DNA from: Hymenobacter cellulosivorans
GTDB lineage: Bacteria; Bacteroidota; Bacteroidia; Cytophagales; Hymenobacteraceae
NCBI RefSeq assembly: GCF_022919135.1
Contig: NZ_CP095049.1
Coordinates: forward strand, 5,775,001 to 5,839,000
Reading direction: 5' to 3'
DNA: 64,000 nucleotides
The notes below the pieces were generated by a model. It made no database searches. It was not told the DNA's origin and saw only the letters and a list, made by a program, of their open reading frames with translations. Numbering within the stretch: position 1 is the stretch's first letter; each line of letters begins with the position of its first letter. A program made the translations under genes and the position numbers. Below, one piece after another: positions 57,155 to 64,000 of the stretch.

Positions 57155-59041
57155 TTATAAAGCCCAGACCCGAAGGCCGATCCAGCCGTGGACCAGGAAC
57201 ATGATGGTCAAATAAACCAGAAAAAAGCTAGTAAAGGCCAGCACGCCCCGCAGCCAGGCTTGCGGGAGCTGCGACCATTGCCGGATCAGGAGCACCAAGC
57301 CGGCAATGGCCAGGACTCCAAAGCCTAAGGAAGCCCAAAAGATAGTGAGCGAGGTGAAGTTGATGGAATTGAAGGCTACCCGGTTTTCGTAGTCCGTAAC
57401 GGTTAGCACCCGAAACGCCAGCAGGCCGGCGCTAACTGCCAGCCCAGGCAGTAGGCCCAGCAGCAATAGATTCCGACCAACCCGTTTGAACCCAACTAAC
57501 AATGGCCAACCCGCGAGTCCAACCACAGCCAGCCCCATGGCCAGCCCCGACAAACCCAGCAAGATTTGCTGCATCAGGATGGGCAGATACGATGTTTGCT
57601 CATAATACTGGTGGGTGTTGTGAGCCTGCAAAAAGGCAGTTCCATCATCAGTAGAGCCCAGAACAACCGAAGCTTGGTGCTCTTGCCGGGCTCTGAATAA
57701 GGTACCTTCCACCCACTCCAATGTATCTGCGGGTCCCAGCAGCGGCTTGAGCAGCAACTTACCCTGCCCCTGCGTAGTAAGCCGCAGCCCACCGGTAAGC
57801 CGCTGCAAAAAGCCCCATTGCTCACTCCAGACGTTCACAGGCGTGTAGTAACCCAGGTAAGCCTCGGGCACGGGTGGAGTGGTTTGCCGACCAGTTACGC
57901 CGGGGGCAATAGCAGGAAAATCCTTGGTCAGAAAATCTTCTATCAGCACCGAAATCCGCCACATGCCCCGGCCCCCGTTGTTGGCAATGGCATAGCCTAC
58001 GCCGCGGCGCCGGTCATAATTGACCAGGGAGGCAAATCCGTCTCCTAAACCAGTATGGCCCCGAAAATCGGCTTTAGGATGCCGGTAGAACGTCAGGTTG
58101 CCGAGGGCATAGCCCACCTGCAGGCCGGCTCTGGCGGCGGCGGTGCTATGTATGGTTTCCATCGTGTCGAGATACTTGGGAGCCAGCCAGGGCCTGCCGT
58201 TGGTTTGCCCGTGGTTGAGCAGAAACCGCAGGTAACGGGTCATGTCATTGGCGCAGGTATGCAAGGCCCCGGCCGCGCCGTTGCCGGCCGGCACAAAGAA
58301 GGGAAACGAAATATACGTCCCATCGGCGAAGCGGTATCCGCGGGCGTACGGCTGCTCATCTCTGATTCTTAGGTTTACATCCGAATGCTGCATACCCAGG
58401 GGGCTAAGTACCGCCTGATGCATGTACTGGCTCCAAGGCTGGCCCGAGTACTTTTCAAGCAGGTAGCCCAGAATGGTGTAGTTGGGACTGGCATAAGAGC
58501 TGGCTAGGCCGGGCTTCCAGCGGGTCGCGAGGCTGCTCCGGTACAGGTTGACTGCCGCTAGCCCCGTCAGGTCGGTAGCGGTGGCGTTGTAGACCTGGTT
58601 CAGGTGCACATCATCGAAACCCGTGGAGTGCTCTAGCAAATTCACGACCCGCACCGGGTGAGTAGCCTCCCAGGCATTTTGATAAGGTACTTCGGGGGCA
58701 AGGTCGCGGAGCTTATCCTGGAGGTGCAGCTTTTTCTCTTCGACCAGCTTGAGGATGCCTAAGGCGGTAAACATTTTGGTGATGGAGCTTACATGAAATA
58801 GTGTTTTGCCATCCACCTTTTTCCTGGTCTCCACCACGGATACTCCCAGCCCACCCGAAAACACGACCGAGTCTTTTACGACCATGGACAGCATTAGCCC
58901 TGGCATATGCTCCTGCTGCATCACTGTTTCAATCTCAGCCAGTAATTCAGTCAAAGTAGCCGACGGATGGTTTTGCTGCGCCGGGACTAAATGACTACAA
59001 AAAGTTAGCAGCAAAAGAATTAGGCAGACGCGTTTTCGCAT
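57155..59041 (-). CDS. Class C beta-lactamase-like serine hydrolase with membrane domain
   Basis: A 628-residue protein: signal peptide (MRKRVCLILLLLTFCSHLVP), then a serine beta-lactamase/DD-peptidase-like domain with SxxK in HVSSITKMFTALG, Tyr motif YASPNYTILGY and late HTG-type motif GHTGLGDGFASLV. After about residue 470 come membrane helices (GLSGLAMGLAVVGLAGWPLL; LLLLGLLPGLAVSAGLLAF; FFLVYLTIMFLVHGWIGL). The architecture is that of Bacteroidota serine hydrolases with a C-terminal membrane region; beta-lactam resistance is not implied. It is divergent from the AraC regulator at 59583. Confidence 0.88.
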   Translation of the reverse strand: MRKRVCLILLLLTFCSHLVPAQQNHPSATLTELLAEIETVMQQEHMPGLMLSMVVKDSVVFSGGLGVSVVETRKKVDGKTLFHVSSITKMFTALGILKLVEEKKLHLQDKLRDLAPEVPYQNAWEATHPVRVVNLLEHSTGFDDVHLNQVYNATATDLTGLAAVNLYRSSLATRWKPGLASSYASPNYTILGYLLEKYSGQPWSQYMHQAVLSPLGMQHSDVNLRIRDEQPYARGYRFADGTYISFPFFVPAGNGAAGALHTCANDMTRYLRFLLNHGQTNGRPWLAPKYLDTMETIHSTAAARAGLQVGYALGNLTFYRHPKADFRGHTGLGDGFASLVNYDRRRGVGYAIANNGGRGMWRISVLIEDFLTKDFPAIAPGVTGRQTTPPVPEAYLGYYTPVNVWSEQWGFLQRLTGGLRLTTQGQGKLLLKPLLGPADTLEWVEGTLFRARQEHQASVVLGSTDDGTAFLQAHNTHQYYEQTSYLPILMQQILLGLSGLAMGLAVVGLAGWPLLVGFKRVGRNLLLLGLLPGLAVSAGLLAFRVLTVTDYENRVAFNSINFTSLTIFWASLGFGVLAIAGLVLLIRQWSQLPQAWLRGVLAFTSFFLVYLTIMFLVHGWIGLRVWAL

Positions 59042-59582
59042 GGAGGTAAAAGAATATAAATGGTGGATGAATTGCATTGGCCCGGCAAGAGCTGCTCAAA
59101 GCGCGAGAATAAATGTAGATAGCCTCGTTACCAACGTCGCTCGGCTCTATCCACCCACCCATCTTTCAAAACTCGGAGCGTTCGACTGTATCCATCCGAA
59201 CATGCGGCGGCAGCCTCACCCTTACCTTTGCCCTGGCACACAGCCTAACACCTCCCCTGAATAATGTCTGTTTATCAAATACTTAAGACAAGTAACGCCC
59301 TGAGCGCTATAAGTAGGCTTTGCGCAACCGCAGTAAGGCAAACCTTCGAACCCAGAGCCTTGCCGGCAGCGGCCCAACAGCTCCCTACCATTGCCGACAT
59401 CTTTCATTTCGGTTGGCACGCTTTGCCAGAGAGGATATACATAATTTACCACCGCGCAAAAAAGACCTATCCACTTATAATATTCTGAACGACCTGCGTT
59501 GCTTTATGTGCTCCGGTTCAGCAGGCAAAACCAATTGCGTTACTCGGCTATTTATTTCTAATCACCACTTAAATCACACTGC
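59042..59582. other. Divergent intergenic region
   Basis: About 540 nt between the serine hydrolase and the membrane AraC regulator. Somewhat AT-richer than average, with no frame of credible coding content. It should hold the promoters of both genes; I see no clear operator. Confidence 0.6.
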
Positions 59583-60752
59583 ATGAATTTTATTTACATA
59601 CTTACTGCTGGCAGCCTTTTTCTACTGGCTTTTCTAACGGCTACGAATGCTAGAAAAGTAAATACGCTGGCTAACCAGTGGCTTAGCTTTTTTCTCTTCT
59701 GCTTTGCCTGTCTGTTGTTGGATCGGGTGTTACCTGCCACCCGCATCTACCCGGCTTACCCGCATCTGCTCGGGCTTACTGAGCTAACCCGGCTGGCTAT
59801 GGCCCCGGCGCTCTACCTCAGTATTGTGCATTTCACTTCGCCCGACCGGAGAGGGCACCCGAAGGACCTGCTGCACCTTATTCCCGCCTTGCTGTTTCTA
59901 CTGTATATGCTGCCTTTCCTGCTGCAGACTGCCGAAGAAAAACGAGCTATTCTGCACGGGCACTTTCCTGCCCAAAGCGCCTTCTCTGCTGTGCTGGGTC
60001 AATTCATGTTTTATGCCGTCAAGCTCCAAATCCTGGGCTATTGGGTAGCTTCCTACCTCCACTTACTGCGTCATCAGCAGAACGTCCCGCGGTTTGCTTC
60101 CTCGCCCGACCGTATTGATCTGAACTGGATGAAATATTTTTTGTTGAGCCTGATTTTTATGGTAGGGCTCTGGCTCAATGAATTGTTCTTCCGCCTCCCC
60201 TTTATTCTGATGCTAACGCCCTGGTTATTTCTGGTGGCCGTGTACGGGCTGAGCTACTTCTCGCTTCGCCAGCCCGAAGTCTTCGATTTTCCAGAGCCAG
60301 AAGCTGCCGAACTCGACGACTTACTCCAGCAGCCGGCCACAGCCGAAAAAACGGCCCCACCCCGACTTCTTCCCCACCAAGTTAAATCCCTAAAAGAGAA
60401 GCTAGGGCAGTTGATGCAGCGCGAAAAGCTGTTTCTGGAGGCCAACCTGGGCTTACCCGATCTGGCCCGGCACTTGGAGCTTTCTTCCCATGAGCTGTCG
60501 TATCTGCTCAACCACGGGTTTGGTCAGAACTTCTTCCAGTTCATCAATGAGTACCGGGTTGAAGAAGCCAAACGCCTGCTTCTTTCTGATCAGCATCGGC
60601 ATTTGAACATGCTGGGCGTAGCTTATGAAGCCGGCTTTAGCTCTAAAACCACGTTTAATACCACCTTTAAGAAACTGGTCGGCCAGTCCCCCAGCCAGTT
60701 TGCCCGGGCCCATAGCACCCCACCGTTAAAAGAAGCGTCGGGAGCGGCCTGA
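59583..60752 (+). CDS. Membrane-bound AraC family regulator
   Basis: A 389-residue protein with seven hydrophobic segments in the first 230 residues (MNFIYILTAGSLFLLAFLTA; LLFLLYMLPFLLQT; YFLLSLIFMVGLWLN; MLTPWLFLVAVYGLSYF) and a C-terminal AraC-type double HTH (LPDLARHLELSSHELSYLLN, GVAYEAGFSSKTTFNTTFKK). It is the architecture of membrane AraC regulators that sense a signal in the membrane or periplasm. It is divergent from the serine hydrolase gene, which it probably controls. Confidence 0.9.
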   Translation: MNFIYILTAGSLFLLAFLTATNARKVNTLANQWLSFFLFCFACLLLDRVLPATRIYPAYPHLLGLTELTRLAMAPALYLSIVHFTSPDRRGHPKDLLHLIPALLFLLYMLPFLLQTAEEKRAILHGHFPAQSAFSAVLGQFMFYAVKLQILGYWVASYLHLLRHQQNVPRFASSPDRIDLNWMKYFLLSLIFMVGLWLNELFFRLPFILMLTPWLFLVAVYGLSYFSLRQPEVFDFPEPEAAELDDLLQQPATAEKTAPPRLLPHQVKSLKEKLGQLMQREKLFLEANLGLPDLARHLELSSHELSYLLNHGFGQNFFQFINEYRVEEAKRLLLSDQHRHLNMLGVAYEAGFSSKTTFNTTFKKLVGQSPSQFARAHSTPPLKEASGAA

Positions 60753-60937
60753 TGGACCAAGCCTCGCCCTCCTCGTTTCTGCCCTAAAGCCGCCCTGGGT
60801 AAAACCGCAAAGGAGCCGTAGTAAGATGAAGTCCTACCCAGGAAGAGCTGCTCAAATGCCTGCTTGGGAAGCGCGCTTACTGCTGCCCCAGGCCAGAGCC
60901 ACGAACCGGATGGCCGGCCGGCTGTTATCTTGCCGCC

Positions 60938-61474
60938 ATGAATCCTGCCCTGCCGCCCCTGCGTGAATCTGCCGTAATCGTGCCCGTGTACCGCGACGCG
61001 GCCGGGGAGCTGCAACTGGTGCTGGTACGGCGCGGGGAGCGGGGTATTCACGGCGGGCAGCTGGCGTTTCCCGGTGGCAAGCGCGACCCGGAAGATGAGT
61101 CCTTGCTGGCTACGGCCCTGCGCGAGGCCGAGGAGGAAGTGGGCCTCAAACCCGAGGACATCCGGGTGTTGCTGCCCTTACCGGCGCTGAGCACTTTCAC
61201 CGGCGGCTTCCACATTACGCCGTTTCTGGCCAGTATCCGCCGGCCCGCCACGTGGTGGTGCCAGCAGCCCGAAATTGCCGAGGTGCTCGAAATCAGCCTG
61301 CGTACCCTGGCCGACCCGGCTACCCACGCGCAGGAATGGTGGCAGCTGCCGGGCTGGGAGCAACGGATGCTGGTCGATTATTACCGGGTGGGGCCCTACC
61401 AGCTCTGGGGCGCCAGCTACCGGATTATTCACCCCCTGATTCCGCGGCTGCTGGCCGGGGAGTGGGATATTTAG
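60938..61474 (+). CDS. NUDIX hydrolase, CoA pyrophosphatase type
   Basis: A 178-residue NUDIX enzyme: the box GGKRDPEDESLLATALREAE with EEVGL fits GX5EX7REUXEEXGU, preceded by LAFPGGKRDPED, the extra sequence of the CoA pyrophosphatase subfamily (PROSITE UPF0035-like). It would cut CoA and derivatives to 4'-phosphopantetheine and 3',5'-ADP. Start ATG 60938. A terminator follows. Confidence 0.9.
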   Translation: MNPALPPLRESAVIVPVYRDAAGELQLVLVRRGERGIHGGQLAFPGGKRDPEDESLLATALREAEEEVGLKPEDIRVLLPLPALSTFTGGFHITPFLASIRRPATWWCQQPEIAEVLEISLRTLADPATHAQEWWQLPGWEQRMLVDYYRVGPYQLWGASYRIIHPLIPRLLAGEWDI

Positions 61475-61502
61475 GGAAGGTTAGGGCACTAGCGGTAAGC
61501 TA

Positions 61503-61539
61503 AAAACCCCACCCGGGCAGGCTGCTCAGGCGGGGTTTT
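61503..61539. terminator. Hairpin with AAAACCCC / GGGGTTTT arms
   Basis: Outer arms AAAACCCC and GGGGTTTT with an inner partly paired GC-rich stretch. It lies between the convergent NUDIX and lipoprotein genes. Confidence 0.6.
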
Positions 61540-61591
61540 CGCGGCGCGGTTCACGCGCGTTGGTGCAACAGGTAGTGCAGAAAGAGCGGCG

Positions 61592-62203
61592 CTACGGGCG
61601 CGTTTTGCGCAGGAGCTTAATTCGAAACTGGCCCTCGGTAAGGGTTTTCACTTGATTGGCGGAGTTGAGAACTGGCCCGCGGAAAGTGCCGACCAAAATA
61701 TCATTGTCTTTGCTGAGAATCTTCACGACCGGGCCGTCCTTGGTCAGGGTCGAGCCGCCGTACCGATTAGGGTCGGGGCCGGATACCGGGCCTTGGGTGC
61801 TGGAATAGTCGCCGAAGCCAATCGAAGCCCACTTGGTCCGATCGGCAGAGTTGAACTCGGTCGGAACCGTCAGCGCATCCAGGTCCACGTTGCCGAAGAT
61901 GAGCATAAAGTACTTCGAACTGGCTGTACCCCCGTTTTCCAGGCGCATAATGTCGATTTGCTGCAGCCGCTGGGTGCTGCTGATCCAGAAGTTCTGGTAG
62001 CCGTTGAACAAGGTATCCGGCACGGTACCGTTGCGGCGGTACACGTCCTGGCAGTCGACGTACTGGCCGTCGGCTTTGGCACTCACAAACTCGTCGGTGC
62101 GAGTCACGCCCCCCTCAGGCTGCGGCTCAGCGTCCTTGGAGCTGCAAGCGGCGGCCCCCAGCAGCAGGGAGCCCAGGGCATAGGTACATAAGGTCTTGAC
62201 CAT
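61592..62203 (-). CDS. Putative lipoprotein, 203 residues
   Basis: Lipoprotein signal LLLGAAACSSKD with lipobox AAAC. The mature part has DEFVSAKADGQYVDCQDVYR and WISSTQRLQQIDIMRLENGG, a pattern common to uncharacterised Bacteroidota lipoproteins (a repeated F-x-A-x-x-x-G motif). Function unknown. It is divergent from the propeller protein gene. Confidence 0.7.
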   Translation of the reverse strand: MVKTLCTYALGSLLLGAAACSSKDAEPQPEGGVTRTDEFVSAKADGQYVDCQDVYRRNGTVPDTLFNGYQNFWISSTQRLQQIDIMRLENGGTASSKYFMLIFGNVDLDALTVPTEFNSADRTKWASIGFGDYSSTQGPVSGPDPNRYGGSTLTKDGPVVKILSKDNDILVGTFRGPVLNSANQVKTLTEGQFRIKLLRKTRP

Positions 62204-62388
62204 AAAAAACGGGAGGTAGCAACATGAGAAATACGGGTGGGCGGTCCGGACTCAGCCCCTGCTTAGCACCCCGATGACCGGACTCGGGCCCCATAGGTTG
62301 CGTGGCTCTTACAAATTGGGTTGCGGCATATCTTGCGCCAAGACCACCGCTACCAGCTACGGCCCCTGCTAAGTTCAGGGCTGCATAC

Positions 62389-62416
62389 TTTGGCACGGAT
62401 TTCAATTCCTATTTTG
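62389..62416 (+). promoter_or_regulatory. Candidate promoter (-33 TTTG, -7 TATTTTG)
   Basis: TTTG at 62389-62392 and TATTTTG at 62410-62416 are separated by 17 nt, near the normal Bacteroidota spacing, 47 nt upstream of the ATG at 62463. Confidence 0.4.
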
Positions 62417-62462
62417 CCGGTGCGTAGCCCCTAACCTTTAGGCTGCGTACAGCTCCACGTCT

Positions 62463-63566
62463 ATGAAACGTCTGTCCTTTTTTCTACTTTTCCTGGCCTC
62501 TTTGGCCGCATCTGCTCCCGCCCGCGCTCAGGGTGAGCAGTCCATCTGGTACTTTGGCGGCCAAGCGGGCCTGAAGTTTTCCGGCACCGCTGCTCCTACC
62601 CCACTGCTCGACGGCAAAATGACTACCTACGAAGGCAGCGCAGTAGCCACCAACCAGCAAGGTCAGCTGCTGTTCTACACCGATGGCGAAGTGGTCTACA
62701 ACCGCAAGCACCAGGTCATGCTCAACGGCAAAGGGTTGATGGGCAGCAAATCCAGCGCCCAGAGCGCCCTCATCGTACCCGACCCCGGTAGCGGCAACGT
62801 GTTTTACATCTTCACCACCGCGCCCCAGGGTGGCAAGAATGGTATGCGCTACTCCGTGGTCGACATGACCCGGGAGGGCGGCTTCGGCGACGTGCCCCGG
62901 GCCAACATGCTGCTGATTTCGCCGGTGGCCGAGAAGCTGGCCGCCGTGAAGCACAAAAACGGCCGCGACATCTGGGTGGTCGGCCACCGCTGGAATTCCA
63001 ACGCCTTCGTCTCGTACCTGGTGACGCCCGAGGGCGTGGAAACCAAACCAATTCTGAGCAATGTGGGCAGCATGAATGCCGGCCCCGGCCGCAATGCTAT
63101 TGGCTGCATCAAGTTCTCGCCCGACGGCCGCAAAATTGCCTCGGCCCTGTGGCGGGAAAGCAACAAATTTGAGGTATTCGACTTCGACAACACCACGGGT
63201 AAGGTCAGTAACCCGCGGCAGTTTGGCACCTACGAGGAGGCCTACGGCGTGGAGTTCTCACCCGATGGCACCAAGCTCTACGGCACCTGCAACGGCAAGG
63301 GCGGCGGGCAGGCCGAAGTCTGGCAATTTGACCTTGCCACCAAAAGCAAGGATAACGCGGTGAAAGTGGGCACCTCGGCTAACCGCAAAATCGGCGCCCT
63401 GCAGCTCGGTATTGATGGCAAAATCTACGTGGCCCGCGAAGACAACCCGTTCCTGGGCGTTATCCAGGACCCCAACGCCGCTGGCAAAGCCTGCAACTAC
63501 GTAGATGACGGCCTGAAGCTGGGCGGCCGGCGCAGCAAGCTCGGCCTGCCCGTTTTCGTGCGGTAA
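62463..63566 (+). CDS. Secreted PD40/WD40-like propeller protein
   Basis: A 367-residue protein with signal peptide (SLAASAPARAQG) and a single propeller: IWYFGGQAGLKFSG, GQLLFYTDGEVVYNRKHQVM, IKFSPDGRKIASALWRESNK, YGVEFSPDGTKLYGTCNGKG. It matches the N-terminal propeller of gliding/T9SS cargo proteins but ends soon after the propeller with no sorting domain (GGRRSKLGLPVFVR). Perhaps periplasmic, or a shortened member of the family. It is followed by a REP-type repeat with a terminator hairpin. Confidence 0.8.
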   Translation: MKRLSFFLLFLASLAASAPARAQGEQSIWYFGGQAGLKFSGTAAPTPLLDGKMTTYEGSAVATNQQGQLLFYTDGEVVYNRKHQVMLNGKGLMGSKSSAQSALIVPDPGSGNVFYIFTTAPQGGKNGMRYSVVDMTREGGFGDVPRANMLLISPVAEKLAAVKHKNGRDIWVVGHRWNSNAFVSYLVTPEGVETKPILSNVGSMNAGPGRNAIGCIKFSPDGRKIASALWRESNKFEVFDFDNTTGKVSNPRQFGTYEEAYGVEFSPDGTKLYGTCNGKGGGQAEVWQFDLATKSKDNAVKVGTSANRKIGALQLGIDGKIYVAREDNPFLGVIQDPNAAGKACNYVDDGLKLGGRRSKLGLPVFVR

Positions 63567-63601
63567 AGCAGGTCCCATGTTACATGGCAGTTTACCATCG
63601 G

Positions 63602-63705
63602 CTGTCATCCTGAGGCGCAGCTAGAGGACCTGCCTCGCCTACCCCACTGAAGCAACTTATCAACGTAAAAAAGCCCTTTACCACCAGCGTGGTAAAGGGC
63701 TTTCT
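63602..63705 (+). repeat. REP-like repeat copy 4 with terminator hairpin
   Basis: Core 63602-63636 (CTGTCATCCTGAGGCGCAGC), tail TACCCCACTGAAGCAACTTA, then the hairpin AAAGCCCTTTACCA/TGGTAAAGGGCTTT. Same three-part order as 29166-29264. It terminates the propeller gene. Confidence 0.85.
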
Positions 63706-63789
63706 ACATTTAATAATTATTATCACTTAGACAGAGGAGAGATTAGAGCTGATGCAGCACGCCACCTTTCACCGTCCTACACTCAGCCG

Positions 63790-64000
63790 CTAGTCCTTGA
63801 TTTCGCCGAAGCGGAACCGCACGAAGCCGGCGGCCACCGAGGCGTAGGGGTTCTTATCGGCCAGCAGGCCGGGCAAGTCGCGGGTACTGACGCCGAACTC
63901 GTAGATATTGGTGGTAAACGCCACGCCCAGGGGCAAGGCAAACCCGTAGCCGGCACCGCCTGCCACGCCACTACTCAGGCGGATGTATTTATTGGGCTTG
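63790..64000 (-). CDS. Outer-membrane barrel protein, C-terminal end (cut by window edge)
   Basis: The last 70 residues of a protein that enters from the right edge: GYGFALPLGVAFTTNIYEFG, DLPGLLADKNPYASVAAGFV and the end RFRFGEIKD. The alternating strand pattern and the final aromatic-rich strand are typical of Bacteroidota outer-membrane barrels (porin-like, type IX-associated DUF5723 type). The family cannot be fixed from the fragment. Confidence 0.6.
   Translation of the reverse strand, partial: KPNKYIRLSSGVAGGAGYGFALPLGVAFTTNIYEFGVSTRDLPGLLADKNPYASVAAGFVRFRFGEIKD

Noticed and set aside
59222..59586. Short frames in the divergent AraC/serine hydrolase gap
   Set aside because: None has a plausible start, motif or codon use; they overlap each other on both strands.
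59085..60857. Shared 14-mer AAGAGCTGCTCAAA on both sides of the membrane AraC gene
   Set aside because: In 64 kb several 14-nt identical pairs are expected by chance, so it is not evidence for an operator.

Overview
The window looks like chromosomal DNA of a high-GC Bacteroidota, most like Hymenobacter or a close relative. This is inferred from type IX secretion (T9SS) sorting domains, a PorE-like TPR/PD40/OmpA protein, TAnnTTTG-type promoters, a GH92 mannosidase, a two-gene methylmalonyl-CoA mutase and many short REP-like palindromes. Most of the window is ordinary housekeeping and accessory gene content.

Layout. 1-9.7 kb: the 5' part of lon, a PorE-like envelope protein, a DUF6702 protein, the intramembrane protease rseP, dxr (isoprenoid synthesis), a small unknown gene and a secreted GH92 glycosidase. 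9.8-15.4 kb: a minus-strand row of small genes (lipoprotein, GreA/B-like, DUF3592-like, SMI1/KNR4, HAD, acidic protein, DUF6915) ending in a GH3-type acyl-adenylating enzyme. 15.5-20.4 kb: an OsmC peroxidase, a membrane protein, dnaA and a 5'-nucleotidase split over two genes. 20.6-26 kb: both mutase subunits, separated by an opposite-strand outer-membrane protein gene. 26.1-29.3 kb: an AT-rich patch, a ten-unit 21-bp tandem repeat and a GIY-YIG nuclease gene framed by REP-like repeats. 29.3-40.7 kb: two MBL-fold hydrolases, an HxlR regulator, four secreted T9SS cargo proteins and an SDR. 40.7-46.9 kb: a J-like membrane protein and an arsenic-type module (ArsR, DUF6428, metallophosphoesterase, frameshifted ArsN1-like acetyltransferase), then a hydrolase and an L,D-transpeptidase. 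47-53.8 kb: epoxide hydrolase with a WYL regulator, and an AraC/SDR/quinone-oxidoreductase group. 53.9-55.5 kb: two tandem tRNA-like genes directly downstream of an unrecognised 463-residue protein. 55.6-64 kb: a frameshifted secreted alpha/beta hydrolase, a serine hydrolase divergent from a membrane AraC regulator, a NUDIX enzyme, lipoproteins, a propeller protein and the 3' end of an outer-membrane protein gene.

The best candidate for an undescribed system is at 53951-55510. A 463-residue protein of no family I recognise is followed after 18 nt by two tRNA-like genes that are only 5 nt apart. Both fold as cloverleaves, but their anticodon loops have 8 and 6 bases instead of 7, so neither can be assigned a normal amino acid. 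Second is the GIY-YIG gene at 28736-29038, which begins exactly where two other copies of the same repeat carry a terminator hairpin. Two genes (the ArsN1-like one and the secreted hydrolase) are each broken by one missing G in a G4 run; these may be real mutations or sequencing errors.
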